Assembly: GCA_964588305.1 (NCBI GenBank)
Contig: CAZPOP010000017.1
Coordinates: 10,735 to 74,734, forward strand
Direction of reading: 5' to 3'
From: SM1-73 sp964588305
Lineage (GTDB): Bacteria; Zixibacteria; MSB-5A5; SM1-73
DNA length: 64,000 nucleotides
The notes below the pieces were generated by a model. The model did not search any database, was not told where the DNA came from, and was given only the letters and a program-made list of their open reading frames with translations. This document shows, in pieces, positions 54,924 through 62,303 of this stretch; position 1 is the first letter of the stretch, and every line of letters starts with the position of its first letter. A program made the position numbers and the translations under genes.

Positions 54924-55790
54924 TTAGATCTTCAATTTTTCCAGAATCTTTGGAATGTCAAGAAATGTTTTGGCGATATGTGCGCCGGCTTCCTCCAGGG
55001 CTTTCATTTTGGTCTGCGCGGTACCCATCTCCCCTTCGACTATTGCCCCAGCATGTCCCATTCGCTTTCCCGGAGGTGCAAATAGACCACCAACCATGCC
55101 GATGACGGGTTTTTTCATCTTTTGGATGGCCGACCTTGCCATCTCCTCGTAGACTCCGCCGATTTCGCCCACTAAAACCACCGCCTTGGTCCTTTCGTCT
55201 TTTTCAAAGAGTTCTAATATCTCATTAAAGGTGGAACCCAATACTGGATCGCCGCCCAAACCAACGCAGGTGGTCTCTCCATATCCGGTTCGAGACAGGG
55301 TGTCGGCTACGTAGTAGGTCAAAGAGCCTGATCGGGAAACGGTTCCCACCCGGCCGGGTTTGAAGGCAATGTCCGGCATGATCCCCAAATTGGCCTCGCC
55401 AGGAGTAATGATTCCGGCAGTGTTTCCTCCTAAAACTATGGTTCCATGCTTCTTTGCCTCTTTCCGGACGGCCATCATATCCAGGATGGGAATATGCTCA
55501 GGTACAACCACAATGAATCCTATTCCAGCATAGATTGCCTCGATAGCCGCCTCCATCACGAATCGTGCAGGCAGGAAAATCACCGAGGTATCGGCCCCAT
55601 GATTTTTGACGCATTCTTCCACCGTATCGTAGACGGGCACCTCGAAGACCTTTTCTCCACCCTTTCCCGGCGATGTTCCGGCAACTATGTTGGTGCCGTA
55701 CGCTAACATTCGCTCGGTGTGAAACCTTCCCGCACTGCCGGTGATACCCTGCACAATCACCTTGCTATGTTTATCTGCCAAGATCGCCAC
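54924..55790 (-). CDS. sucD: Succinate-CoA ligase, alpha subunit
   Basis: 288 residues, TCA-cycle enzyme making succinate and ATP/GTP from succinyl-CoA with SucC. CoA-binding Rossmann part: VIVQGITGSAGRFHTERMLAYG; then GGNTAGIITPGEANLGIMPD and VSRSGSLTYY; the phospho-histidine loop is GHAGAIVEGEMGTAQTK. GTG start with GGAG 6 nt upstream. Its first 18 codons are duplicated 158 nt upstream with an ATG (see 55853-55948), so this start seems to be secondary. The sucC gene lies 459 nt upstream in the same direction, an unusual gap filled with repeats. Confidence 0.93.
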   Translation of the reverse strand: MAILADKHSKVIVQGITGSAGRFHTERMLAYGTNIVAGTSPGKGGEKVFEVPVYDTVEECVKNHGADTSVIFLPARFVMEAAIEAIYAGIGFIVVVPEHIPILDMMAVRKEAKKHGTIVLGGNTAGIITPGEANLGIMPDIAFKPGRVGTVSRSGSLTYYVADTLSRTGYGETTCVGLGGDPVLGSTFNEILELFEKDERTKAVVLVGEIGGVYEEMARSAIQKMKKPVIGMVGGLFAPPGKRMGHAGAIVEGEMGTAQTKMKALEEAGAHIAKTFLDIPKILEKLKI

Positions 55791-55834
55791 TTTCTTCTCC
55801 AGTTCAGGAAATTTGCATATCCGAGTAATACGTC

Positions 55835-55856
55835 AACGCGAGACAAGTCTCGCTAC
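55835..55856. repeat. ACGCGARACARGTCTCGCTACT repeat, copy 2 (22 bp)
   Basis: ACGCGAGACAAGTCTCGC followed by TACT, two differences from the copy at 11531-11552 near the ferredoxin. It has an internal GAGAC / GTCTC palindrome. Confidence 0.6.
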
Positions 55857-55948
55857 TCCAGAGCGGCACAGCTTGCTCTGCGCTCCAGAATGCTGCCGGT
55901 GATACCCTGTACAATCACCTTGCTATGTTTATCTGCCAAAATCGCCAT
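55853..55948 (-). pseudogene. Duplicate of the sucD start, 31-codon leader-like frame
   Basis: From ATG 55948 (GGAG, AATCCA spacer) the frame reads MAILADKHSKVIVQGITGS, the same as SucD, then departs into repeat sequence and stops at TAG 55853. Bases 55893-55948 and 55735-55790 agree over 56 bp with three differences, one of which turns ATG into GTG. It is likely the original sucD start, separated from the gene by an insertion that duplicated the target. Confidence 0.75.
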
Positions 55949-55973
55949 TGGATTCTCCATTTTGAAAAAACCC

Positions 55974-56036
55974 GGAGGGATGAACCCTCCGCTACGCTAG
56001 AAGACGCGTAGCAGAGCCTTTATGGCTCTGGTATTT
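55974..56036. repeat. Hairpin repeats CCCTCCGCTACGC and AGAGCCTTTATGGCTCT
   Basis: GGAGGG-ATGAA-CCCTCC and AGAGCC-TTTAT-GGCTCT, both perfect. Shares CTCCGCTACGC and GCCTTTATGGCT with 7708-7745. Confidence 0.55.
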
Positions 56037-56143
56037 TATCAATGAGCTTCAGAAGGATGTCAAGCACCTCGTTTGTCCATTTGGATCCATAGGAAGCCAA
56101 ATGCCTCTGGCCTTCAGAACGCTCTGTCTTAAAGTGGTAAAAG

Positions 56144-56199
56144 CGCAAAAGCCCCGCAAAGCGGGATCTCCACTTCGCTGCGACAAGCTTTTGCACTCC
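56144..56199. repeat. AAAAGCCCCGCAAAGCGGG repeat, copy 2
   Basis: Second copy of the unit at 53661-53716, in the same orientation, upstream of the hairpin near 56214. Confidence 0.75.
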
Positions 56200-56249
56200 A
56201 AAGAAAACTGCAGGCGGGGACAAGCCCCGCCCCTACGCGTTCCGCATCG

Positions 56250-57434
56250 TTATATCTTGGCTAACTTCACGGCTCTTTTGGCGATTTCTTCTATGGGCGT
56301 TTCGATGCCGTGGATTTCGATGCTTTTGAATATCTCCGGGTTTTCCTTTTTCTCCTTCTGAAATATTCTTACCCCCTCCTCCCACATATTTCCGGTCATC
56401 CTCAGAACCATGGGTTTTGAGAGTCCATGTTCCTTCAGAAACATCACTACCCCTTTGGCGAAATCGTCGCAGCGGGAAATGCCTCCGAATCTTGCTCCAA
56501 AGATGGCTTTGACGCTGGGATTCTCATCCAAGAGGATGAGCATCTTTGCTAGTCTTTCTGGAGTTGGTCCTCCTCCTGAGTCCATGAAGTTGGCAGGCTT
56601 TCCGCCAAAATGATGGATAAAATCATTTCCCATTATGCCGAAGCCGGCGCCACCGGGGAACATGCCGATATTCCCGTCCAAATCCAGATAGGGAATCCCC
56701 CATTCCCGAGCGGTCTTTTCCCTTTCGGTCATCTCTCCCTCTTCGTGTCTTTTTTCTATGCCCATCTCGGAGAGTTCAGGATGGCGGAACAGGGCATCAT
56801 CATCGATGCTCATGCGGGCGTCGGCGGCAATGAATTTATCCTCCTTGGTCAGAATCAATGGGTTTATTTCCACCAGCTTTGCATCATATTGCTTGAAGAG
56901 TTTGAATAGGGAGACTGCAATGCCTCCCACAACTTTGAGATTATTGCCCTTTGCTCCAAGCCATTTGGCCAGAGCCAAAGCCTGAAAAGGATAGAAAGTC
57001 TCATCGATATCTAGGTCTATCTTTTTTATCTTCTTCGGGTCTTTTCGGGCAACTTCCTCTATCTCTACCCCACCTTCGGAACTTGCCAGGATCACCAGTT
57101 TGTAATTGACCCGATCGATGGTGACTCCTAGATAAAACTCCTTTTCAACCTCTAGCTTTTCGTCCACCAGAATCTTGTCCACGGCAAAGCCTTTGATCCT
57201 GGCGGCGAAGAGTTCTTCTGCTTTCTTTTGCGCTTCCTCCGGGGTGTTGGCAAACTTGACTCCGCCAGCCTTACCCCTCCCCCCGGAGAGAATCTGGGCT
57301 TTCAGAATCACGGGTTTACGGAGCTTTTCGGAAAAAAGCTTTGCGTCGGCAGGAGATTGGATCACCTCCCCTGAGGTTATGGGGATGCCGGACTTCGCAA
57401 ATAGCTTTTTGGCCTCGAATTCGTAAAGTCTCAA
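56250..57434 (-). CDS. sucC: Succinate-CoA ligase, ADP-forming, beta subunit
   Basis: 394 residues, ATP-grasp subunit. RLYEFEAKKLFAKSGIP at the N-terminus, KAQILSGGRGKAGGVKFA (nucleotide site), KLVEINPLILTK, AADARMSIDDDALFRHPE (metal ligands), and the CoA-ligase domain with DGNIGMFPGGAGFGI and NFMDSGGGPTPER. It starts with TTG at 57434: AGAGGAG sits 6 nt upstream and the RLYEF N-terminus is the family standard. Followed after a repeat-filled gap by sucD. The GMFPGGAGF block departs from the common CLVNGAGLAM form. Confidence 0.92.
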   Translation of the reverse strand: MRLYEFEAKKLFAKSGIPITSGEVIQSPADAKLFSEKLRKPVILKAQILSGGRGKAGGVKFANTPEEAQKKAEELFAARIKGFAVDKILVDEKLEVEKEFYLGVTIDRVNYKLVILASSEGGVEIEEVARKDPKKIKKIDLDIDETFYPFQALALAKWLGAKGNNLKVVGGIAVSLFKLFKQYDAKLVEINPLILTKEDKFIAADARMSIDDDALFRHPELSEMGIEKRHEEGEMTEREKTAREWGIPYLDLDGNIGMFPGGAGFGIMGNDFIHHFGGKPANFMDSGGGPTPERLAKMLILLDENPSVKAIFGARFGGISRCDDFAKGVVMFLKEHGLSKPMVLRMTGNMWEEGVRIFQKEKKENPEIFKSIEIHGIETPIEEIAKRAVKLAKI

Positions 57435-57544
57435 GACTTGCTCCTCTGGCTAAACTCCTTAGTCCACGGTCCTTCGACTTCGCTCAGGACAAGTCCGCTG
57501 TCCGCCGACCGCAGCAACCCCCGCTCGCCCGTTGACAAATAAAT

Positions 57545-58891
57545 TTATCTTCTCTTTTTTGACTGAACTTTTTTCACTGCCTTTTCAAAAATGTCTAAAG
57601 CCTGATCTACAGTGTGTTGACTGATGATCAAGGGCGGTATAAACCTGACTACGCTCTTTCCGCAGGTCAGAAGCATGAGCCCGTTTCGGAAACATTCATT
57701 CGCCACATCTGTAGAGAGATCGGCGGCGGGCTCTTTGGTCTTTTTGCTCTTCACGAACTCAATTCCGATCATCAATCCTATGCCCCGGACGTCGCCGATG
57801 ATCTCGTACTTGTTTTTCATTTTTCTCAGATGCTTCATAATGTAGTTGCCCATCAGTGTAGCATTCCGCATCAAACCGTTCTCCAGAAGCTCGATGGTCG
57901 CCAGAGCCGCGGCACAGGCTATGGGATTTCCGCCAAAGGTGGTGGAATGAGAGCCAGGTTCCCAGGACATAAGTTCTTTAGAGGCAATGCAAGCGCCCAG
58001 AGGCACACCGGAAGCTAAGGCTTTGGCAACCACCACTATGTCGGCGGTCACGTTCCAGTGTTCCATGGCAAACATCTTTCCGGTTTTCCCCATTCCCGAC
58101 TGTATCTCGTCCATGATGAGAAGGATTTTGTATTTTTCGGCCAGCTTCTTGAGTCTGGAAAGATAGCCGGGGGGAGGAACAACATATCCGCCTTCCCCCT
58201 GGATTGGCTCCACTACGATGGCCGCTACCTCGTCTGCCGGAGCCACGTTGTTCAGGATCTCCTCCTCGATGAACCTGACACACTCAAAATTGCATTTGGG
58301 ATAGGTTAGATTGAAAACACAGCGATAACAATAAGCGTACGGAACATGGGTGGTCTCCGGCACCAACGGGGCGAAATATCTTCTCTGGGTCAATTTGCTG
58401 CTGGTTAGGGAGAGAGATCCCATGGTTCTGCCGTGAAAGCCTCCGATGAAGGCGATGGTTCGGGGTTTTCTTTTGTTATATCGAGCCAGCTTGAAAGCGG
58501 TCTCCACCGCTTCCGTTCCGGAGTTGGAGAAGAAGGTTTTCTTACCGCCTTTTCCCGGGACTATCCGAGACAGCTTTTCGGCCAGTTTTCCCACCGGCTG
58601 GTGATAGAAATCGGCGGAGGGAATATGAATCGCTTTCTCCGCCTGCTTCTTGATTGCTTCCACCACTTCGGGATGGCAATTACCGGTGGAACAGACGCCG
58701 ATTCCGGTGTGGAAATCGATGTAGCAGTTCCCGTCCACGTCCCAGAGATAAGCTCCCTGGCCATGATCGATCACCGCAGGATACATCCGGGTATAGGATC
58801 CAGAGACGTGTCTTTCATCTTTGGAGATCAGTTTCTTGCTTTTTGGACCGGGCAGTTTGGTCATGATTTTGGGACATCTGTAAGAAACCAT
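57545..58891 (-). CDS. Class III PLP aminotransferase (4-aminobutyrate/acetylornithine type)
   Basis: 448 residues. AYLWDVDGNCYIDFHTGIGVCSTGNCHPEV, FFSNSGTEAVETAFKLAR (phosphate binding), IAFIGGFHGRTMGSLSLTSS, VAAIVVEPIQGEGG, LLIMDEIQSGMGKTG, and the PLP lysine in VVAKALASGVPLGA. The insert YAYCYRCVFNLTYPKCNFEC has four cysteines and is shared with archaeal members that act as 4-aminobutyrate aminotransferase or as broad-specificity amino-acid racemases, so the reaction cannot be fixed from sequence. AAGGGAG precedes the ATG. It lies 110 nt upstream of sucC, and GABA degradation would feed succinate into the TCA cycle. Confidence 0.85.
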   Translation of the reverse strand: MVSYRCPKIMTKLPGPKSKKLISKDERHVSGSYTRMYPAVIDHGQGAYLWDVDGNCYIDFHTGIGVCSTGNCHPEVVEAIKKQAEKAIHIPSADFYHQPVGKLAEKLSRIVPGKGGKKTFFSNSGTEAVETAFKLARYNKRKPRTIAFIGGFHGRTMGSLSLTSSKLTQRRYFAPLVPETTHVPYAYCYRCVFNLTYPKCNFECVRFIEEEILNNVAPADEVAAIVVEPIQGEGGYVVPPPGYLSRLKKLAEKYKILLIMDEIQSGMGKTGKMFAMEHWNVTADIVVVAKALASGVPLGACIASKELMSWEPGSHSTTFGGNPIACAAALATIELLENGLMRNATLMGNYIMKHLRKMKNKYEIIGDVRGIGLMIGIEFVKSKKTKEPAADLSTDVANECFRNGLMLLTCGKSVVRFIPPLIISQHTVDQALDIFEKAVKKVQSKKRR

Positions 58892-58982
58892 TTTGTCTCC
58901 CTTCTGTTCTTGGTTTTTCTAGCTAAAAGGAAACCTGTTGCGGTCGGAATTGGGGCTGTGCGCGGAGCGAACCGTCAGACTT

Positions 58983-61067
58983 TTATTTCACCTTAGCTAC
59001 TTTCAAAATTTCGGAATGATCATTAATGTCAACCTTAAGCAGATAGATTCCGCTGCTCACGATTCTTCCCTTGTCGTTTTTTCCATCCCAGGTCTTGTGA
59101 AAGGCCTCCTCGCCGTCTGGTTGAGGGAACCGGTAGACTAACTCTCCGGCTGCCGTAAAGATGGAGATGTCAACCTTGTCGGCGGTATGGAGTTCGTCTA
59201 CAAACACGGTTATGCTGTCAGTGAAAGGGTTGGGGAATGCGACTATGTTTGCTGCGGCATGTATGGTTACGTTTAACTCAGCGCTGCGGGGGAAATCCAT
59301 GGCGGCAGTTGCCGCTACCTTTATGGTGTCCTGGTAAATGCCTGGGGCCAGGTGTGAAGGATCGAACAAGACCGTGCAGGTACAAGGGGTGGCCCCGGAG
59401 TCAGGCTGGATCGTCGCCCAATTCGGATTCTGAACAAGTTTCCAGTCCAGGGGCTGGGCCTTGGTTGAGGTGATGATGAGCGTATCCACCAGAGTATGCG
59501 TGTCTCCCAAAACCGTTTCGAAATTGAACTCCTCTGGGGATAGCTCCAGGAAATTCAAGCCGCTGGCCTTGGCAGCATTGACGATCCCATAGCCGTAAAG
59601 GTTATCCGGATGGTCGGCTCGACTGGCGGTGGTCCACAAAGCTTCCCTGACTTCAATGGGGGTCCAATCCGGATGAATTTCCAAAAGTAGGGCACAGACT
59701 CCCGCCACCAAGGGCGCGGACAAAGAGGTGCCGCTTACTCCGCCATATCCTCCATTTGCCCAGGCGCAATAAGTCTGAACCCCACGGGCAACGACATCCG
59801 GCTTTGTTCTGCCGTCGTAGGTTGGACCTGCGGAGCTGAAGGAAGCCAACTGACCCTGCGCATCCACTGCCCCCACGGCTATCACACTGTCTCCGTCAGC
59901 CGGAGCGATAATATAATACCACGACGTATCATTCCTTTCGTTTCCGGCGGAATTGACCACCACTATCCCTTTGGAGACGGCCCAATCCGCAGCTTTGGTG
60001 CATTCGGTGGTGTTGCCATCCATATCTTCATAAGTATAGCCGGTGCCATCATCCCACCTGGAATAACCCAGGGAGGAAGAGATTACGTCTGCTCCTATGC
60101 TGTCCGCCCATTCCGCGGCAGCGACCCAATTAAGCTCCTCTATCTGGATTTCAGTCTGATTGAGCGATATTTCCGTCTTAGCCAAGGCGAAGTCCGCGCC
60201 GAAGGCCGGGCCGATCAAGGTATCATTTACGAATCCCCCCACGGCAGACCAAGTGTAGGTTCCATGGTTTCTCTGGTCGTCGGGACCATCCTCAACATCC
60301 TCATCACCATTGATAAAATCCCAGGTGGCGATAAGTCTTCCTTCATCAAGAATACTTTGGAAAGCTTCATGATGAAGGAAATAGCCGGTGTCCAGCATGG
60401 TTATAAGAACCCCTTTGCCGCTGTAACCTAAATAGTGTAGCTCCGGCACGTGAATCTGTGCCAGTTGGGCGTAAGATTCTCCATATCCGAGAACTTGGTC
60501 TTGTGGTGCTTCGTAGAATTTTCCTAGCTTCTCCTCCGAGGGAGAAGGTTTTTTTCGGTAAAAGGTGGCAACCTTTTCTATGGTTCTGACAAATGATAGC
60601 TTCTCAATCTCCTGGACCTGGCTTTCATTTGCCATTACGCTCGCCGCATTTAACCATTTGGAGACGGTCCTCACTTTCACACCGAAGCCTCTCAACTCAT
60701 CCACATATTCCTTTTTCACCGGAATATCCGTGAAATCGAATAGAGGTCTTTTGCCTCTTTTTTCTCTTCTCTTCACCGATCTTTCGGACAGTTGGTGGCT
60801 GCACTCCCGAATGGCTTTTTTGTATTCGCCATCAGTCTTTATCCCCTTGTCAGTGAAGAAGACCCATACCGCTATTGCAGAGTCTGAAGGCAATTTGTCC
60901 AACAGGTCTTTGGTTCTAAGATCAATCTTGGGATTGTCGACCGGACGTTTAAGAATGATCTTATCGCCGGGGATTTGCTCAGAAACAACGGTGCGAGGAA
61001 AAATCAGCAAAGACAGAAAGAGCAAAAACAGCAGAAGCTTGAATTTGGAGTTCTTGTCAGACGCCAT
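58983..61067 (-). CDS. Secreted subtilisin-like serine protease (S8) with C-terminal sorting domain
   Basis: 694 residues from ATG 61067 (AAAGGAACG upstream; an earlier start at 61100 is less likely). Signal peptide, then a pro-region (about 30-190), then the S8 catalytic domain: ITMLDTGYF (Asp, about residue 226), RNHGTYTWSAVGG (His, about 268), VVNSAGNERN (oxyanion Asn, about 376), GVSGTSLSAPLVAG (Ser, about 448). A beta domain (about 520-610) and a C-terminal FPNPFTDSI ... GIYLLKVDIN sorting domain follow. It degrades proteins outside the cell. The final KVAKVK differs from the KRxVLLK ending of the other secreted proteins. Confidence 0.92.
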   Translation of the reverse strand: MASDKNSKFKLLLFLLFLSLLIFPRTVVSEQIPGDKIILKRPVDNPKIDLRTKDLLDKLPSDSAIAVWVFFTDKGIKTDGEYKKAIRECSHQLSERSVKRREKRGKRPLFDFTDIPVKKEYVDELRGFGVKVRTVSKWLNAASVMANESQVQEIEKLSFVRTIEKVATFYRKKPSPSEEKLGKFYEAPQDQVLGYGESYAQLAQIHVPELHYLGYSGKGVLITMLDTGYFLHHEAFQSILDEGRLIATWDFINGDEDVEDGPDDQRNHGTYTWSAVGGFVNDTLIGPAFGADFALAKTEISLNQTEIQIEELNWVAAAEWADSIGADVISSSLGYSRWDDGTGYTYEDMDGNTTECTKAADWAVSKGIVVVNSAGNERNDTSWYYIIAPADGDSVIAVGAVDAQGQLASFSSAGPTYDGRTKPDVVARGVQTYCAWANGGYGGVSGTSLSAPLVAGVCALLLEIHPDWTPIEVREALWTTASRADHPDNLYGYGIVNAAKASGLNFLELSPEEFNFETVLGDTHTLVDTLIITSTKAQPLDWKLVQNPNWATIQPDSGATPCTCTVLFDPSHLAPGIYQDTIKVAATAAMDFPRSAELNVTIHAAANIVAFPNPFTDSITVFVDELHTADKVDISIFTAAGELVYRFPQPDGEEAFHKTWDGKNDKGRIVSSGIYLLKVDINDHSEILKVAKVK

Positions 61068-61252
61068 ATCGTTCCTTTGCGAAAAGCAGCTTGCGCTCAA
61101 TTGCCTAACCCATCAATTTAAGAAAACGAGGACAACAGTCAACCGTTTTCTTGGGACTCTCTGAAAAAGTTCCGTGATTTTGATTGCTCGATCTGTCGAG
61201 CAGAAGTCTGCCCAAGGTATTGGGCAACCAAAGGATACGTCGGGCAACTACA

Positions 61253-61289
61253 AAAGAGGCGACGCCGCTTGTGGCGGCATCGCCTCTTT
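61253..61289 (-). terminator. Intrinsic terminator after the tetraheme cytochrome gene
   Basis: AAAGAGGCGA pairs with TCGCCTCTTT (10 bp), then one mismatch, then GCCGC/GCGGC with a 5-nt loop. On the minus strand the stem runs into CTTTTG. It lies 27 nt past the cytochrome stop at 61316. Confidence 0.75.
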
Positions 61290-61315
61290 ATAAACCATCA
61301 TACACTGCGGTATAA

Positions 61316-61990
61316 TTACTTTCCTTTGGATTCTTCTTCTTGTTTTTTCAATTCCTCCGCCGTGGGCTTGTGATGCTCCACCAGCTTCACAGCGTCTTTG
61401 TACTTAAATTCCTTGTAGGTGGGGCTCTTCTTGTTGTGGCATTTCACGCAAAGTTCTTTGGAGAGTTCTTCTGTCGGCATCATCAGTCCATCGGCAGCTG
61501 CCTGTTTCTTGTTGTCCTTCTTGATGTGGGAGGTAATGTAATCGCCGGCGGGTCCGTGGCATACTTCACAGGTTACGCCTTCCTCCATGCTGTACTTTTC
61601 CCCTTTAAGCTTTGCGGGGGCTTCGTATCCGGCGACATGGCAGACTAAACACTTGTCACTCTTCTGGGCATCCGCAATCTTCATCTCCTTGGCAATGGCT
61701 TGTGACTCTTTGCTTGCCAGGGTTGCGTAAGCGGTAGCATGCTTGGTGGCTGCCCACTTGTCGTAAATCTTGCCCCATTTCTTGGTGTTGTGACACATCT
61801 TACATCTGCTTATGCCTGTATAAGCATGCTCTTTTTTCTTGAGCGTGTCGGCCTTCGCTGGCTTGGCTGTATCCTTTTCAGCTGAAGTAGGGAGGGTGGA
61901 CGGTTTGGGCTTCTCCTGCGAGACGGCAAATCCCCATACAAAAAGTGAAGTGGCAAACACCGCAATCAGAATCCAAGCGAGTTTCTTCAT
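61316..61990 (-). CDS. Periplasmic tetraheme cytochrome c (cytochrome c554-like)
   Basis: 224 residues with an N-terminal signal/anchor (KKLAWILIAVFATSLFVWGFAV). Four heme c motifs CxxCH: CKMCH, CLVCH, CEVCH and CVKCH, with additional His residues (KHATAY, SHIKKD, EHHKP) for axial ligation. The pattern YTGISRCKMCH ... W...KHA fits the cytochrome c554 group. It carries electrons in the periplasm in a respiratory chain whose partners are not in the window. The Lys/Glu-rich linker and tail are low complexity. AAGGAGGAGGTG lies 13 nt before the ATG. Confidence 0.9.
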   Translation of the reverse strand: MKKLAWILIAVFATSLFVWGFAVSQEKPKPSTLPTSAEKDTAKPAKADTLKKKEHAYTGISRCKMCHNTKKWGKIYDKWAATKHATAYATLASKESQAIAKEMKIADAQKSDKCLVCHVAGYEAPAKLKGEKYSMEEGVTCEVCHGPAGDYITSHIKKDNKKQAAADGLMMPTEELSKELCVKCHNKKSPTYKEFKYKDAVKLVEHHKPTAEELKKQEEESKGK

Positions 61991-62303
61991 TTCTTTTCTT
62001 CACCTCCTCCTTATTGTTTTACGACCTTAACGTTCGTTCTGCTTAACTTAAATTATTACGTCACATCTGTCAAGGAAAAAAAGCTCCAAAGAGAGCGATT
62101 TCTGCGGGACTAGGAGCCCTTCCCTCGGGGTAAGTCCTCGGGACGAAGTGGGGGCAAGACCCTCCCTTCGACATTGAGTCTTCCTTCGACCCTGAGGCCT
62201 TCCTTCGACACTGAGTCTCAGGACGAAGTGCGGGACCGAAGGGCAGGACAAAATGCAGGGTAAACCCCGCCTGCGCGGGTGTGCACCTCGCAAATACCGT
62301 AGG
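61991..62303. other. Intergenic with CCTTCGACxCTGAG repeat units
   Basis: No gene. 62150-62260 has several tandem-like CCTTCGACACTGAGTCT / AGGACGAAGTGCGGG units, the same family as the in-frame palindrome in purL and as the CTTCGACTCCGCTCAGG part of the block at 4134. GCCTGCGCGGGTG near 62268 is a further hairpin. Confidence 0.6.

Larger units (their letters stand above)
55791..56249. other. Repeat-filled gap between sucC and sucD
   Basis: sucC and sucD normally almost touch. Here 459 nt hold: the ACGCGARACARG repeat copy (55835-55856), a duplicate of the sucD 5' end (55893-55948), hairpins GGAGGG/CCCTCC and AGAGCC/GGCTCT (55974-56036), the AAAAGCCCCGC repeat (56144-56199) and a GCGGGG/CCCCGC hairpin near 56214-56230. 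No other gene. Confidence 0.75.
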
